Shown here: piece by piece, positions 21,401 through 32,278 of the stretch
Layout: every line of letters starts with the position of its first letter
How positions within the stretch are numbered: position 1 is the first letter of the stretch
From: Sordariomycetes sp. S80-01Y
Lineage: Eukaryota; Ascomycota; Sordariomycetes
Assembly: GCA_037042185.1 (NCBI GenBank)
Contig: JAXQJY010000028.1
Span: 1,178,001 to 1,242,000 of the forward strand
Direction: 5' to 3'
DNA length: 64,000 nt
Notes under the pieces: generated by a model
The model's input: only the letters and a program-made list of their open reading frames with translations
Database searches by the model: none
What the model was told of the DNA's origin: nothing
Program-made: the position numbers and the translations under genes

Positions 21401-22544
21401 GGTGTCCTTGGCTTGGTCAAGCAACTTGAGGTAGGCCTCCTCGTCGTCCGCCTTAAGCGCTTGCAGACGCTGCTTAGCTGTCCTTTCAATGCGCTTCTGC
21501 TCCTCCTTCTCGATGTTGAAGTGCTGGTTGTACATGAGCCTGGCGAGTTTGTGCATCTTGCCTTTCTGGGAGTGGTGTTGATCGATGATGTCTTGTCGGT
21601 GGTTCGTGATGGCGTGGAGGAAGTCGTTGTGCTTCTTCTTCTCGCGGTTCTCCCTGGCGTCACGCTGCTGCTTCTCGAGCTTCTCTGTTATGCGAGCTTC
21701 GCGGACGTTCTGCTTCTTCATCCGTCGGTAGTTTGTTCGGTTTGTCGTCATAGCGAGGTTGTCGTAGTGCATCATCTGGCGGCCAATCTTCTCGCGAAGG
21801 GCGCGCTGCTTGGCGTACAAGTGCAACGCCTTCATCTCGATGACCGCCTTGCGCTTGAGAGTGTCGTCCGCCTCGACATTTTCCTGAGTAGCGTCCCAGT
21901 GAGCTAGGTTTCCAGGGAGGTTCTTGAGCTCGTTGTAGCGCTGGCTCATCCTGTTGAAAACGACCACTTCTCTCTCATAGCGCAGGTGCTCGAAGTCAAT
22001 GCCGGTCGGGAAAACCCCAGGAATGAACCATCGGTTCTTCCGTTGAGAGTGATCAAAGTATTTGATTTGCGGCCGGATCATGGTACCGTAGGGCGATTTG
22101 ACTGTCTTGTACGTGTGGGGCTTGGAGGCAGGGGCAGCTTCCTCATCGGCGGTCGCTTCGCCTTCGGCGGCGCCATCCTTTGCCTTATCATCCTTCAACT
22201 GGTCGGTCTTTGTAGCGGTTGTCTGCGCCTCAATGGCAGCAGCTTGTCGCTTCTGGCGCTGGTTGTAGATGGCCTGCTGGAGAGGAGCAGAGACGCCGTT
22301 GTTCTTCCCAAGCAACTTGAACGCCTGAATTTGCTGCCTTAGCAAGCTCAACTGATGCTGCGAGAAGTGGCTCGAGGACGAATTTGATGAACCGTTGGCT
22401 GAAGCTGGGGCGTTCTTCTGTGTTGGTGTTGACGAGTTGCCCTGCTTCGGGTTCGACGGCGTGCCTTGTTGAGGGTTTGCAGGCTGTGTGCCATTAGCAG
22501 TACCATTCGGTGTACCGTTGATGTTGTTCTGCGCCTGCTGCTGC

Positions 22545-22585
<41 letters not shown>

Positions 22586-22804
22586 CATAATTTGCTGCTG
22601 TTTGGACCGTGCGGCATGCTGCTGCTGGAACTGATACAAAAATTGTGAAGCCTTCATGAACTCGGGGTCTGTTTGTGGGACGCCTTGCTCCTTCATCTGG
22701 CGAAGCTTCTTGAAGACCTCCTCGGCTTGCTGCTTGGTAGGGCCGCCCTGCTGCATGGGCGCGTTTGGGTGCTGGACCGCCGGAGCGGCCTGGACCGACG
22801 CCAT
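18475..22804 (-). CDS. SWI/SNF-RSC family chromatin-remodelling ATPase (Snf2/Sth1/Snf21 type)
   Basis: Two exons: 22804-18722 and 18669-18475 (1425 aa). The intron is GTAAGT..CAG (52 bp, phase 0). This is the nuclear catalytic motor of a nucleosome-remodelling complex. Domains in order: a QLQ-like N-terminus (~20-65), a polyglutamine tract (~73-90), and an HSA domain with basic helices (~375-450) that binds actin-related proteins. The DEAD-like ATPase follows, with Walker A DEMGLGKT (~571-578) and DEGH box (~673-676). Helicase-C carries the arginine-finger motif RAHRIGQ (~973-980). A SnAC region (~1055-1105), an AT-hook-like KKRGRK (~1198) and a bromodomain (~1285-1365; PDYYVLIQNPICM, Asn in YNDDES) complete it. 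The last exon encodes AFFKEKYQEEL and a short acidic end. Length fits the Snf21/Sth1 class; whether it serves SWI/SNF, RSC or both cannot be told from sequence. Confidence 0.96.
22535..22586 (-). repeat. CAG/CAA (polyglutamine) microsatellite
   Basis: Seventeen consecutive glutamine codons (CTG/TTG on the plus strand) in the N-terminal region of the SNF2-type gene. The 3' half is mixed CAG/CAA, which limits slippage, while the ends are pure CAG. Coding microsatellites of this sort often vary in length between strains. Confidence 0.85.
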
Positions 22805-23576
22805 GGTGACGGTTTGTCGAAAATAGCCCTGAGCAATCTAACGCCCAATTATGTATCGCGGTGTCGTGATGGCTATTGACGGCGCATGTCGAGGCTAGGG
22901 GGTTCGGGGAGCAAAGGTCGACGTGGAGGTCGCGAACAAGGGCAATAATAACCAGCGGTCGCGTCAAGGCAGCGCGATTCGGAATACAGCACGATGGCGT
23001 GCGTGGCCGGCGACAAAGTCAACGCGTGGTGGAAACGCGTAGGTTGACGATAAAGTTACAGGTCGCGACAGTCGCGAAGCTGGGTCAGCACGAAGATCGA
23101 ACTTGGCCTGTCGAGGCGTGGGGGGTGGCCACGGTGCTCTGGCGCTGGGGCAAAGAGGCACTGGTGGAAAAGTGCAAAATGGGCGACGGGGCGCGTTGGG
23201 AATGGTGTGGCTGTGTGGGAAGGGACGTAAATCGCGTGCGACACCAATTTGGCGAGGCCTGGAGATGGTTGCCGATGGGATGAGAGGGGACCAGCGATTT
23301 TTCGGATGCGCGCGCGCCTTCACCGGCTTGCCTCAGGCTCGAGGTTGGCAGTGGATGATGGGGAGGTGAAGACACAGATTGGCAACGTCGGGGCCCGTGA
23401 CTGAGAGTAACGCTGGGCTGCGGCCAGTCTGCGCGTACAATTCAGCACAGCGCCTGAGGCACGAGGGTCCACTTCCTGGATCGGACGATTACGTAAGGCT
23501 ATTGTACATTTTCCGCGAATCACGTGATCCCCCTTGACCGTTTTCGGTCGTCGTGCTTGAGACGACTCTGGATATC
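22805..23576. other. Intergenic, promoter of the SNF2-type gene
   Basis: About 770 bp between the SNF2-type start and the WDR70 stop, both genes on the minus strand. A CACGTGAT site lies at 23521-23528. No gene seen; short frames are random. Confidence 0.55.
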
Positions 23577-25259
23577 TCACCTCTTTGCCCGCTTCTTGTC
23601 AGGGGCTTCGTCTTCATTGTCACTGTACTCTGTATACTGCGTTTCCGGTTGCGTCTTTCCGTAGGCTTTGGTAAAGATGGGATCGCTTGATGCCTTGTCA
23701 GCATACTTTAGCAAAGCCTCGCGCGGATCTTCGTGCAGCATGCGCGCCAGAGGGATGTTCTCCGCAATGTGCCTCTCGTCTGGCTGCTTGTTCTGGAACG
23801 GAGTCTGCGCTGGCTGATCGGGTCTGCGGGGATCTTTCGACCGCCCTGAGTTCGTTACCCCCTTGTTTCTGGAGGGCATAGCGCCGGGCGTCACGATGGC
23901 ATCCCCGGACATTCCCAGGGACTGATCCATGGTCAGCTCGGGGTTATCGTCAATATGGCGCTTCTTCGGTGCTCGTGACACAACTTCGACCGCACCACGA
24001 CTCGACTTCTCGGGGTTGAAGAGGGCGCGCGTCTCGCCGTTGGCCGACCCTGTGAATATCTGGTTAATCTTGGGGTGCCAGTCCACAGTGACAAGGGGTA
24101 CTCCAGCGGTGACCGGAGTGACAAGCTCGGGTCTCAGGTTGCCTGGGTTAAGGATGTGCAGATGACCTGTAGCAGATCCCGTGAGGATGCTCGTCGCGTT
24201 CGGCGCGTATCGGATATTGCTGTTCGGGTAGTGGTCGGAGGTAGAGGGGTGGGCGACTGTGACGAGAGGCTTCGTAAACTTGCGCGTGTCCCATAGCTTG
24301 ATCGTGTCGTCCCCTCCTCGCGTGACAACCATGCGCCCATCTGAAGAGATGTCGATTCCGCCGGTCCACGACTGAGGTTTGTGCGCTTCGCGTATCTCCC
24401 CAGCAGGCCGCGTGAAGGGCCCGTTGCCTTGATACATTACGAGTGTTCCGTCCAAAGCCGAGCCAATAACCATGTTACCTCCCTGAGCGCTGCTCCACGC
24501 GACGTTCGTCATCTTCGTTCGCCCAGCCGACCCAGCGGCCTTCGATTTGAATACGATCACCTCCTTTTGCGAGCGCTTGTTGTTGATGTCCCATATTCGC
24601 AGAGTACTGTCCGTTCCAGCCGTGATACAGATATTCTTGTCGGTCGGATGCCAGGTTCCTGTCGTGACCTCAGAGATGTGGCCCTTGGTGTTGTGCATAT
24701 CTCTCAAATACATGTCTCCTTTAACGAACTCCGTGAGGATATCGCCATCTCGAGAAATGATCCTGGCCTGCGGGTGGGCTGCCACGCAGAGGAAGACGCT
24801 ACCAGAAAGTGGGTTGAATTCGACGTGGTGTATTGGGTGCGACTCGGCGTTGTCCGTTGGTTTCGCCTGAAAAGGGTCGACAGATCGAAACGCTCGTAAT
24901 GTCGTGGGCGTCATGCTCGCGAAATCGTGAAGATTGACTTTCCCGTCCAGCGACCCGCTGGCCAGTCTCCCGCCTGCAGGATCCAGCGAAGTCGTCGTAA
25001 CAGCTCGCTCGTGTGTCTTGAGGATCAACTCGTGAGAAATAGGATAATCGTCCTCGTCGTCGTCGTCGTCGTCCGAGTCGTCGCTCGAATCATCCTTCTT
25101 CTGCTTCTGGACCTGCGGCAATATCCTCCTCGCGCGCTCAATCTGCGCCTCGATGTCCGCACCCTTGGACCTTTTTCCGAAGGAGGTCGGTAGGAACGAC
25201 TTCATGGGATCATCGTCGGCGAGCTTGGGGACGTCGACATCGAAATCGTCGTCGCTCAT
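23577..25259 (-). CDS. WDR70: WD40-repeat protein, WDR70 orthologue
   Basis: Single exon. I start at MSDDDFDVDVPKL (25259), giving 560 aa; the frame is open 34 codons further but that part looks like leader. It shows an acidic N-terminus (S/D run near residues 55-75) and YPISHELILKTHERAVT, the family's typical entry into the propeller. A series of WD repeats follows (GGRLASGSLDGKVNLHDF; ITAGTDSTLRIWDINNK; VVTRGGDDTIKLWDTRKF; ILTGSATGHLHILNPG). A basic C-terminal tail ends with DEAPDKKRAKR. Family knowledge: WDR70 (gastrulation-defective-1 type) works with CRL4/DDB1 in the nucleus, in H2B ubiquitination and DNA-end resection. Confidence 0.93.
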   Translation of the reverse strand: MSDDDFDVDVPKLADDDPMKSFLPTSFGKRSKGADIEAQIERARRILPQVQKQKKDDSSDDSDDDDDDEDDYPISHELILKTHERAVTTTSLDPAGGRLASGSLDGKVNLHDFASMTPTTLRAFRSVDPFQAKPTDNAESHPIHHVEFNPLSGSVFLCVAAHPQARIISRDGDILTEFVKGDMYLRDMHNTKGHISEVTTGTWHPTDKNICITAGTDSTLRIWDINNKRSQKEVIVFKSKAAGSAGRTKMTNVAWSSAQGGNMVIGSALDGTLVMYQGNGPFTRPAGEIREAHKPQSWTGGIDISSDGRMVVTRGGDDTIKLWDTRKFTKPLVTVAHPSTSDHYPNSNIRYAPNATSILTGSATGHLHILNPGNLRPELVTPVTAGVPLVTVDWHPKINQIFTGSANGETRALFNPEKSSRGAVEVVSRAPKKRHIDDNPELTMDQSLGMSGDAIVTPGAMPSRNKGVTNSGRSKDPRRPDQPAQTPFQNKQPDERHIAENIPLARMLHEDPREALLKYADKASSDPIFTKAYGKTQPETQYTEYSDNEDEAPDKKRAKR

Positions 25260-25801
25260 TGTCGGAATTTGGCTGCGAAAACCAGGAAGTTGTAGGTGAG
25301 GGGTGAAAGAGGGTTGCGAAAACGCCGCACGAGGGGAGGGGTTCGAGGTGGGAGCGGTCAAGTGTTGGCAAGGTTTGCAACGTTGTTGATCGGACCTTGT
25401 GATGCGTTGTCAGTGGAGCCAACGTCAAGCCACGGGAAGACAGCCCACCCAGTTCGTCTTGAGACCACTGGCAACACCAACGTAACTCAATCGCAATTCA
25501 AAGTAGATTCTCCTTTTCTGGCGCTGGACAAAGCAAACCAAATCCAACGGAGCCATTCCCTCTGGGCACCAGACCAACTAAAGGGTTTCCAACCATTTTA
25601 CTGGCTACACAGACACCGATACCGAAACAAGTTCTGGGCCAACATTCCGTGTAGATTCTACTCAGACACATTTGTGATTGTGACAATGCTATCTTGAACC
25701 GAATATGAAAACGCAGGATCGACCGTGGTGGCTGCGAAACATCCGGGCCATTAGGTTGTCTTAGGGTAGCAACCTGAACTCTGCTCATGTACGGAGTAGT
25801 C
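25260..25801. other. Intergenic between WDR70 and the PhyH gene
   Basis: WDR70 leader plus the 3' flank of the PhyH gene. A TACGGAGTA motif occurs at 25790-25798, seen again in other spacers of this window. No gene seen. Confidence 0.55.
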
Positions 25802-26758
25802 CTAGGCTGCAATGGCCGCCCTTTGCGCTTCCAACCGCCTCGCCTCTTCCTCTTTCATCTTGTTCGCCGCTTTCATCCTTTCTGGGACGATTTGCTCTCT
25901 GTCTGCGGTGATCTTCCAATCGCCCAAACCATCGCATTTTCCCAGAGCTCTCAGAGTCGTCTCCTCCACCAAGGTGTACTTTCCATCAGGCCTGCTCAGC
26001 TCGAAAGGCTCCTTCAGAGACACCGGAGGATTCGTGATGATGCGAACTTGGCGATTGGGGTTTGTGGTTGCGCTGTGCAGCATTAAAGGGTGGAGGAGGT
26101 AGACGTCTCCCACGGACCCTGTGACTTCGACAAAGTCAGTGCATGACTTTGCAGTCTCGATGAACCACGCGAGGTCCTTCTCGCGTTTGAAGTCTGCATG
26201 CCAACGGGGTCTCATTCGTGGCGAGACTCCTTCTGGGTGGTCATAGAGATGGCGAGCGACCTTAGGGATTGCCTCGGGGCAAATCATCGTCCCGCCACCA
26301 CCCGGGGCGATGTCTGTGAACAAAGGCACGACAAGCAATGCTTGTTCTGGACTGTCGAGATAGTGGATGAAGAAGTCTCCATCGACATGCCAATTGTCTA
26401 AATTACCAGGGACAACTTCCTTCCCCTCATTCTCGGGGCTGCCAAGGTTCACAATGAGTCCGTCTCTCCAATTCTTGGCCGCAGGATGAATCTTGTCATC
26501 ACCTCCGCAAAGCTCAGTTATGGCTGCCCATGCCTTGGGTGCAAAATCGGCTGCACTGAAAGAGTTGTGATTAGGCATGTTGATCTTCGGGCTCGTCCAG
26601 GTGGACTTGTCCTGAGAATCCATGCCAAGCCTCACCCAGACATCTTTGGTGATCGAATGGGCTTGTTCAGGGGTGAAGCAGTTTTTGAGATGGATGAAGC
26701 CGCGTCGACGGAAGTGTTCTTTCTCTTCCTCGGTCAGGGGTGATGGAGGGGAAGCCAT
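25802..26758 (-). CDS. Phytanoyl-CoA dioxygenase (PhyH) family protein
   Basis: Single-exon, 318 aa. It is an Fe(II)/2-oxoglutarate oxygenase fold. The iron ligands are seen as His124 and Asp126 in NWHVDGDFF and the distal His228 in PLMLHSATTNPNRQVR, with arginines ~235-238 as the likely 2-oxoglutarate anchor. Fungal members include tailoring enzymes of secondary metabolism and uncharacterised oxygenases; the substrate is unknown. No signal peptide and no PTS1-like end (ends AAIAA) are seen. The C-terminus is a charged helix (ANKMKEEEARRLEAQRA). It is the first member of the accessory block running to 35 kb and in tandem with the Zn2Cys6 regulator. Confidence 0.92.
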   Translation of the reverse strand: MASPPSPLTEEEKEHFRRRGFIHLKNCFTPEQAHSITKDVWVRLGMDSQDKSTWTSPKINMPNHNSFSAADFAPKAWAAITELCGGDDKIHPAAKNWRDGLIVNLGSPENEGKEVVPGNLDNWHVDGDFFIHYLDSPEQALLVVPLFTDIAPGGGGTMICPEAIPKVARHLYDHPEGVSPRMRPRWHADFKREKDLAWFIETAKSCTDFVEVTGSVGDVYLLHPLMLHSATTNPNRQVRIITNPPVSLKEPFELSRPDGKYTLVEETTLRALGKCDGLGDWKITADREQIVPERMKAANKMKEEEARRLEAQRAAIAA

Positions 26759-27308
26759 GTTAATGATTTTGGGGTAAGGCCTGCACTCTGCAACGCCTCC
26801 AAAAGGATAGAGCTAGGGTTGTATCAAGCAATATATCTGAAGATTTCCAGACGCAGATCCGGGGTGATCTATAAGGGAATCCAAGAAATGCGGGGGAGTG
26901 CTGTGTAATGCAGCCATGGAGCCACTATTGCCCACCACGGCGGTCGGCCCGCCGAGCCTGGGCGTGGTTGACTGTGCTAAATCCCAAAGATGGCCACAAG
27001 TGAAAGGCGCTGTCCACATTCTAGACCAAAAGTGATCCACTGGGAAACAATTCAGCCTGTTTTGAGTGTGTTGGGAGCGAACTCCGGCACCGATTGCCGA
27101 GCATGGCGAGGCCTGTGCTGTTACCTACTCCGCATCCCAGAGTAAATGCCTAGAGGACTTGTGGATGTTGCTGTGACCACCACCTGCGAGTCGGACATTG
27201 CTCTGTCGCCCAATCTCTGCTTGGTGGGGTCGAAACTAAAGGTGGTGGGATACTGTGATCCAGGAACCCAGCAGAGGAGGCTTCTTGGAGTGATAGTCTC
27301 AGGGCCCT
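26759..27308. other. Intergenic between PhyH and the Zn2Cys6 gene
   Basis: 550 bp, the promoter of the PhyH gene and 3' flank of the regulator. No gene seen. Confidence 0.55.
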
Positions 27309-29635
27309 TCACTCTTCTTGGTCTGTATGATCCCATATTTGCTTGAGTTCTTCCCCAAGAGATTGCCCTGGCCAGCCGCTTTTGCGCTGGAAGCGATCAA
27401 GCAACTGTAAGACAACTTCGCGTTCTCTATTGTCCGTAATTGTCATGCCGGCTGCGACTGGTTAGCAGTTGCGAGTAGCGGATCTAGGCCGAGCCTACCG
27501 ATGAAGACACATTGCGATGACATTATGCTTGAGGCAGTGTCTGTCTGAGTGACCGCGATGCTGCAAATCTGCTTCGAACAATGTTTGAGTTGCCGTTGTT
27601 GCTTCAAATATTGATTGAGACCCCCTCCAAGCGGACGGTCGAGGTGGATCAGAATCAACGAGCAGTAGTAAAGCTGCATCGCAACAGCTAAAGGGCTTGT
27701 CAGCGAAGTGCACCCTTCAAGTAGGGCTGCCAATCATACCGTACGCAGCTGGCTGAATCCATACTGGCGGGAAGACATCAGAACTGCCATTGGGGCTAAG
27801 GGCTGAGGGCAGTGGTTCAAACTCGAAAGTGAGCCACTTCTTCCAATCCTCGAGTCTTTGCAGGAGCATATCTGCCTCGAGGCTTCGATACGCTAGATTT
27901 CTATCGCCTTCGTCCCTCTCTTTCTTCGAGCAGTAGCCCACCACCTGACAGAAATTGTAAACAGATCGAGCTGCGATTTCAGGCGCATCCAGGTCCTCCA
28001 GGGTTTTGGCCGCCCGCCAGAAGGTGAGAGGCTTCCTCTTCTCGCGAAAAGCAGCCCAGACGTCTTGACAAAGCCAAGCCCACCAGACGGCTTGCCGCAA
28101 ACCACCAGAATCACCGTGGATCACCTGCGATCTCTGTATCCAGAAGACACCCTCCAGATGTTTCTCCCAGTCTTTACTTGACCCGTCTAGCATCTCGTAC
28201 GAGGAGATTATGAGAGATATGGCAAGTAGATCCAAGCTGGTCTTGTACGTATCGTACTGCATAGCCTTCTGACTGTAGTGCAATGTCTTGTAGTAGTAGC
28301 TAACAGCGTCGTTCGGGTCGAGAGTAATGGTTTTAGAGTATGCAGGCTTTTCACAACCTTCGATACCAAGATGACGAGCAGACAGCGCGAGAATTGCGTT
28401 CATTAGCCCCATGTTGTGCATCTTTCCAATTAGCTCCTTGTTCACGATTTTAGCGGGAGGGGACTCACAGCAAGATGAGGCACGTAGGTGCCAAACGGGC
28501 GCTTCGGCTCAAACAGATCCATCCACTGACTGATGTTTTCAATGAAGTGCCGGAAGAGGATATGCTCGTTAGGCTGCAGCTCAATGGGTCCGTTGGTCTG
28601 CCATGTCTGCTGTTCCACAAGCTGCTCATAGCGCGGATACGGTATCCGTTCTTTGAGCGACTGGTGTTTTGTTACAGTGCCTGGCAGCGGACTCTGATTT
28701 GAGCCGTCGTGTTCTAGGTTTCCCTGAGGAAACTCTCGGTTAGGAGTATAGATCAGGGCATTACCGAAAACGTCAAACCCAGCAGAGTCAGTCTCATAAT
28801 CAGGCAAACCCCCGTTGTTCAAGGTCGCATCTCCGATTAGGAGGTCGAGCCACCGTGCTGTGGGCGACTCGATGGGTTGGCTTGCATCGGAAGCGCCAGT
28901 GAAATGGTAGAGGGCTGAATGAGAAGACATTTGGCCGGGAGAGCGTCCCTCGTATCTGAAATGGCGAGTCTGCGAGTGTCTTCTGTTCTTAGTCTGGTTT
29001 GGCGCCACGTACTGATTGCCATTGGCAGCTGCGCTCGTAATGGCCTCAGCCAGCTTTGGCGAGGGTGGGGTTTCATTGACATCGAGGAAGATTCCGTTTA
29101 CAGTTGGCTCTTCGAATATGGGCTCGTGCTGCGTCGTTGATCGAGACACTCGGTGTACCTCTGGCGATAGGGGGGCATCCTCGAGCAGTAGATCAGGCTC
29201 AGACTGCATAGGCGACGACTGTTGCTGGGCATTGGCTCTTCCAGTAGGGAGAGCCTCTTTGTCGGTCGCATTGTCCTTGCTTCCAACACCATTCTCAATG
29301 CTTGCTTCGACGGCCTTGTCTCGAATTGACCCTTTTCTAGGAGACGAAAGCAGTTCCGCTCCGATTGCGCCATTCGACTTGGATCGCGTTACTGGAGCTC
29401 GGCGCGCATACTCGCAGGTTGCTCCCTTCCTAGTGCAACCTCCGCATTTTGGCTTAAGCTCGTCACATTTTATGTGACGGCGGCGGCAGGTTAGACTGCG
29501 CAATTGTTAGGCGTCGAGGAGCCTTTGACGGGGGTGTTCCGCTACTCACCAGCCCGTAGTCTTCCTTAAGCCTTTCCCACGCGACAGCCGGCCGCGGCTC
29601 AAGCGGCGAGGCTCCTCGGATTCAGAGTCAGCCAT
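27309..29635 (-). CDS. Zn2Cys6 transcription factor (fungal-specific TF)
   Basis: Five exons on the minus strand: 29635-29550, 29495-28469, 28421-27740, 27687-27499, 27451-27309 (708 aa). Introns are 54, 47, 52 and 47 bp and all junction phases agree. The binuclear zinc cluster is C29-x2-C32-x6-C39-x6-C46-x2-C49-x6-C56 (CLTCRRRHIKC, KPKCGGCTRKGATC). The first cysteine codon is split by intron 1 (TG|T). A basic/serine-rich linker leads to the fungal regulatory domain (Fungal_trans_2 type): MGLMNAILALSARHLG, DWEKHLEGVFW, VWWAWLCQDVWAAF. The last two exons give the typical C-terminal helix set (QLYYCSLILIHLDRP, SSQCVFIAGM). It probably regulates the adjacent PhyH and SDR genes, but that is inferred from position only. 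Confidence 0.93.
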
Positions 29636-29969
29636 TGGGTATGCATAAAATCGACATACTCGAAATCAAGGAGACAGGCGCAAATTCGAAGATTCTGAGC
29701 ATGACTTGGGGAAAGGAAAGTTTGAGTTCACGAGGGGAATGGACCTGGTCAGCCGGGACTCTCGCCCCACACAGTACATGACTCGGACTACTAAACCTTC
29801 CCCAATCAGGGGGTTTTACTCCGCACCGTACCCTTATACTATTCATGTTGTTGACCTGACGTACTGTACTCCGTAGAACATCAAGCATCAAGCACCACAC
29901 GAGTACTGTGAGTGACACTACCGCCAACAGGAACCATGCAGATTGTGATTCTGTTTTTTCTTGTCCTAT
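29636..29969. other. Intergenic, promoter of the Zn2Cys6 gene
   Basis: 334 bp between the regulator and the SDR downstream end. It holds TACTCCGTA at 29867-29875. No gene seen. Confidence 0.55.
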
Positions 29970-30831
29970 CTACTGAAGGTGGACATACATTCCACCATCT
30001 ACCAACAGTTGGGCGCCAGTTACAAAGCCGCTCAGCTGGTCGCTTCCCAGGAACACCGCTGGGCCCGCCATATCCTCCGGCTTGCCGACACGCCCCCACG
30101 GTATCCTGTGCTCGAGGTACTTGCGCTTCTCGTCGTTCTTCATGTCGTGGTCGGCGAGTTGAGTATGGATGGTTCCTGGGAGCAGAGCGTTCACCCGAAT
30201 CTTGTCCTTAGCAAGCGCAATAGCCATCGACTGTGTCATTGACAAGATGGCAGCTTTGGTAGGCGTATAGTGAACTTGCTGGCCACCTCCGAGGAGCGCG
30301 CTTATGGATGAGATGCCAATTATGGATCCTCCTCGGCCTTGTTCGACCATCTGACGAGCTGCGGCTTGGAACCCGTAGAAGGCTCCGTTGACATTGACCA
30401 TCATGGAGTCGTCGAACATCTCCTTCTTGATGCTGGAGGTCGGTCAGTTTCCCTGTGAGTCGCACTTCGGCAAAAGCTTACTCAAGAAAAGGCGAAGCCT
30501 TGAAGATCCCAGCATTGCCAATGTAAACATCCAGACTACCCCATTTCTTCGCTGCCTCGGTCACCAATGTCTTTCCAGTCTGAGGATCCGTCACATCGCC
30601 AGCGATCTCTAGGATTTCTCCCGTCGGTGCGTCCTTTGAGCTCTCCTCACGCAAACGCCGGGCTTCCTCAAGCAAACTCTTCTTTAGAGTCTCATCTTTT
30701 TGAAGCCCTAGGTGGTTGACGGCAACGTTGGCACCCTGACGGAGGTATTCGAGAGTGATAGCCCGGCCAATACCTGTGGTGCCTCCAGTGATAGCTGCTG
30801 TCTTGCCAGCGAGGAGTCTTGTGGCAGCCAT
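29970..30831 (-). CDS. Short-chain dehydrogenase/reductase (SDR), glucose-dehydrogenase-like
   Basis: Two exons: 30831-30482 and 30432-29970 (270 aa). The intron is GTAAGC..CAG (49 bp, phase 2). Classical SDR motifs: cofactor loop TGGTTGIG (15-22), NAG (106-108), catalytic Ser158/159 in GISSIS, Tyr172 and Lys176 in HYTPTKAA, and the C-terminal LPGTIHTQ and LLVDGGMY. It has the overall look of the bacterial/fungal glucose-1-dehydrogenase or 3-ketoacyl-reductase subgroup; the substrate cannot be assigned. It is divergent from the second SDR gene, 529 bp away, and in tandem with the Zn2Cys6 gene. Confidence 0.93.
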
Positions 30832-31360
30832 GGTCGGGTCGTGAGGATCTATATTGTAGGAAGTCTAAACTCCAAGGAACTCGAAACCTCGAGGCCCTCG
30901 GAAGTGCAAAGTCATGCACTCTAATTCACACGGCTCCCGCCTCCACGCGAGTCAGCGTAACGGAGCGCGTCTCCAAATTCTCCCTCGTCTCGTGGGCATT
31001 CCCCCGCATTTTGGAGCCCCGGCTAGAATGCCCCACACGCCACTTAGACGGCCCTCGCTTCGCGGGTGAAGATACCTCGAGACGCCCACATGGTCGCGAA
31101 ACGCGTTCATTTCCCCCCAAGAAGACCGCAGAACGGAGCTTCTCTATGACAGGACGCGATGGCCTTGATGGATATGGGTTCATCGGTGGTGAGGGGAATC
31201 ATGTAAAAAGTTGAGGTGCCCCGCGATGGCCGCAACTTCTAGTCCTCCCATCTCCCACCTCTCCTCAGCTTCCAGACGCCTAAGCTTAACACGACATCGA
31301 TTCGACGACAATCTCAACCATTAGACTACTGAAGCAAACAAACCCCAGAAATCTTTCACG
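30832..31360. promoter_or_regulatory. Divergent promoter between two SDR genes
   Basis: 529 bp between start codons of oppositely oriented SDR genes. The C/T-rich leader of the right-hand gene is clear (31235-31360). No definite factor site found. Shared control is inferred. Confidence 0.5.
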
Positions 31361-32278
31361 ATGACTACCGCAGTAGAAGCTCCCGCTACCACTACCGCCC
31401 AACGGCACGAGACCAAGATCATGCTGGAGGGCAAGGTCATCGCCGGTAAGTACAGCTCGAATAGTTTGTAAGAGGGTCGTGTTAACCGATACCGTAGTGA
31501 CTGGAGCTAATCGAGGCATTGGTCTTGGTGTCGCTGAGTCCTGTCTCGATAACGGTGCCGCCGCCGTCTACTCCATCGACATCGCGGAACCTGGCGAGGA
31601 GTTTGCAGAGAGCAAGAAGAAGTACGGCGACAAGCTACGCTCCATCTCAGCAGATACCACCAAGGAGGCCACGATCACTGCTGCCGTGGACAAGATCATC
31701 GAAGAGCAGGGTGCTATCCATGGCATGGTCGTCAATGCCGGACGCACGAATCACAAGGCCGCCCTAGACTTCACCGAGGAGGAGGTCATGGCTCTTTTCA
31801 ACATCAACCTTTTCGGTGCTTTTTGGAGCGCCCGTGCTGCGGCTCGTGCGTTCATCAAGCTTGGTATTAAGGGCGCTGTTGTCTTCACTGCCTCGATGGC
31901 GTCGTACCGACCTAACAAGCGTGTCCCCTCGGCGCCGTACGGTGCCACCAAGGCTGGCATTCGCAACATGACACATACTCTGGCTATGGAGTGGGCCAAG
32001 TACGGCATCCGTGTCAACTCTGTGTCTCCAGGCCTAGTGGACACTGCCATGACATACTGGGTGCCTCAGCAGCCCGACTGGGAGCAGCAGCTCAAGTATT
32101 ACGGTGGCATGCCGCGTCTGGCGCAGATTCAAGAGCTGGGTGGTGCCTATGTGTACCTGTTGAGCGATGCTGCCAGCTACACCACGTCGATAGACATTCC
32201 TGTCAACGGTGTTATTGGAAGTAAGTACAGTTACATCTCGGGACAAGACAGTTGCTAACCTTTTGCGTAGTCTGTTAA
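31361..32278 (+). CDS. Short-chain dehydrogenase/reductase (SDR), polyol/ketose-type
   Basis: Three exons: 31361-31445, 31498-32220, 32271-32278 (271 aa). Introns are GTAAGT..TAG (52 bp) and GTAAGT..TAG (50 bp). The last exon is only 8 bases and ends the protein NGVIGIC. The cofactor loop TGANRGIG spans ~30-37, NAG 108-110, FTASMAS with catalytic Ser161/164, then Tyr176 and Lys180 in APYGATKAG, and SPGLVDTAM. The protein resembles the arabinitol dehydrogenase / sorbose reductase side of the classical SDRs, with NADP(H) preference not determinable here. No targeting signal is evident; a T/A-rich lead of ~20 residues precedes the fold. Confidence 0.92.

Noticed and set aside
20288-21907. 539-aa open frame on the plus strand
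   Set aside because: It is antisense to the ATPase domain of the SNF2-type gene; leucine/valine-rich translation without family features is the usual shadow of a biased coding strand.
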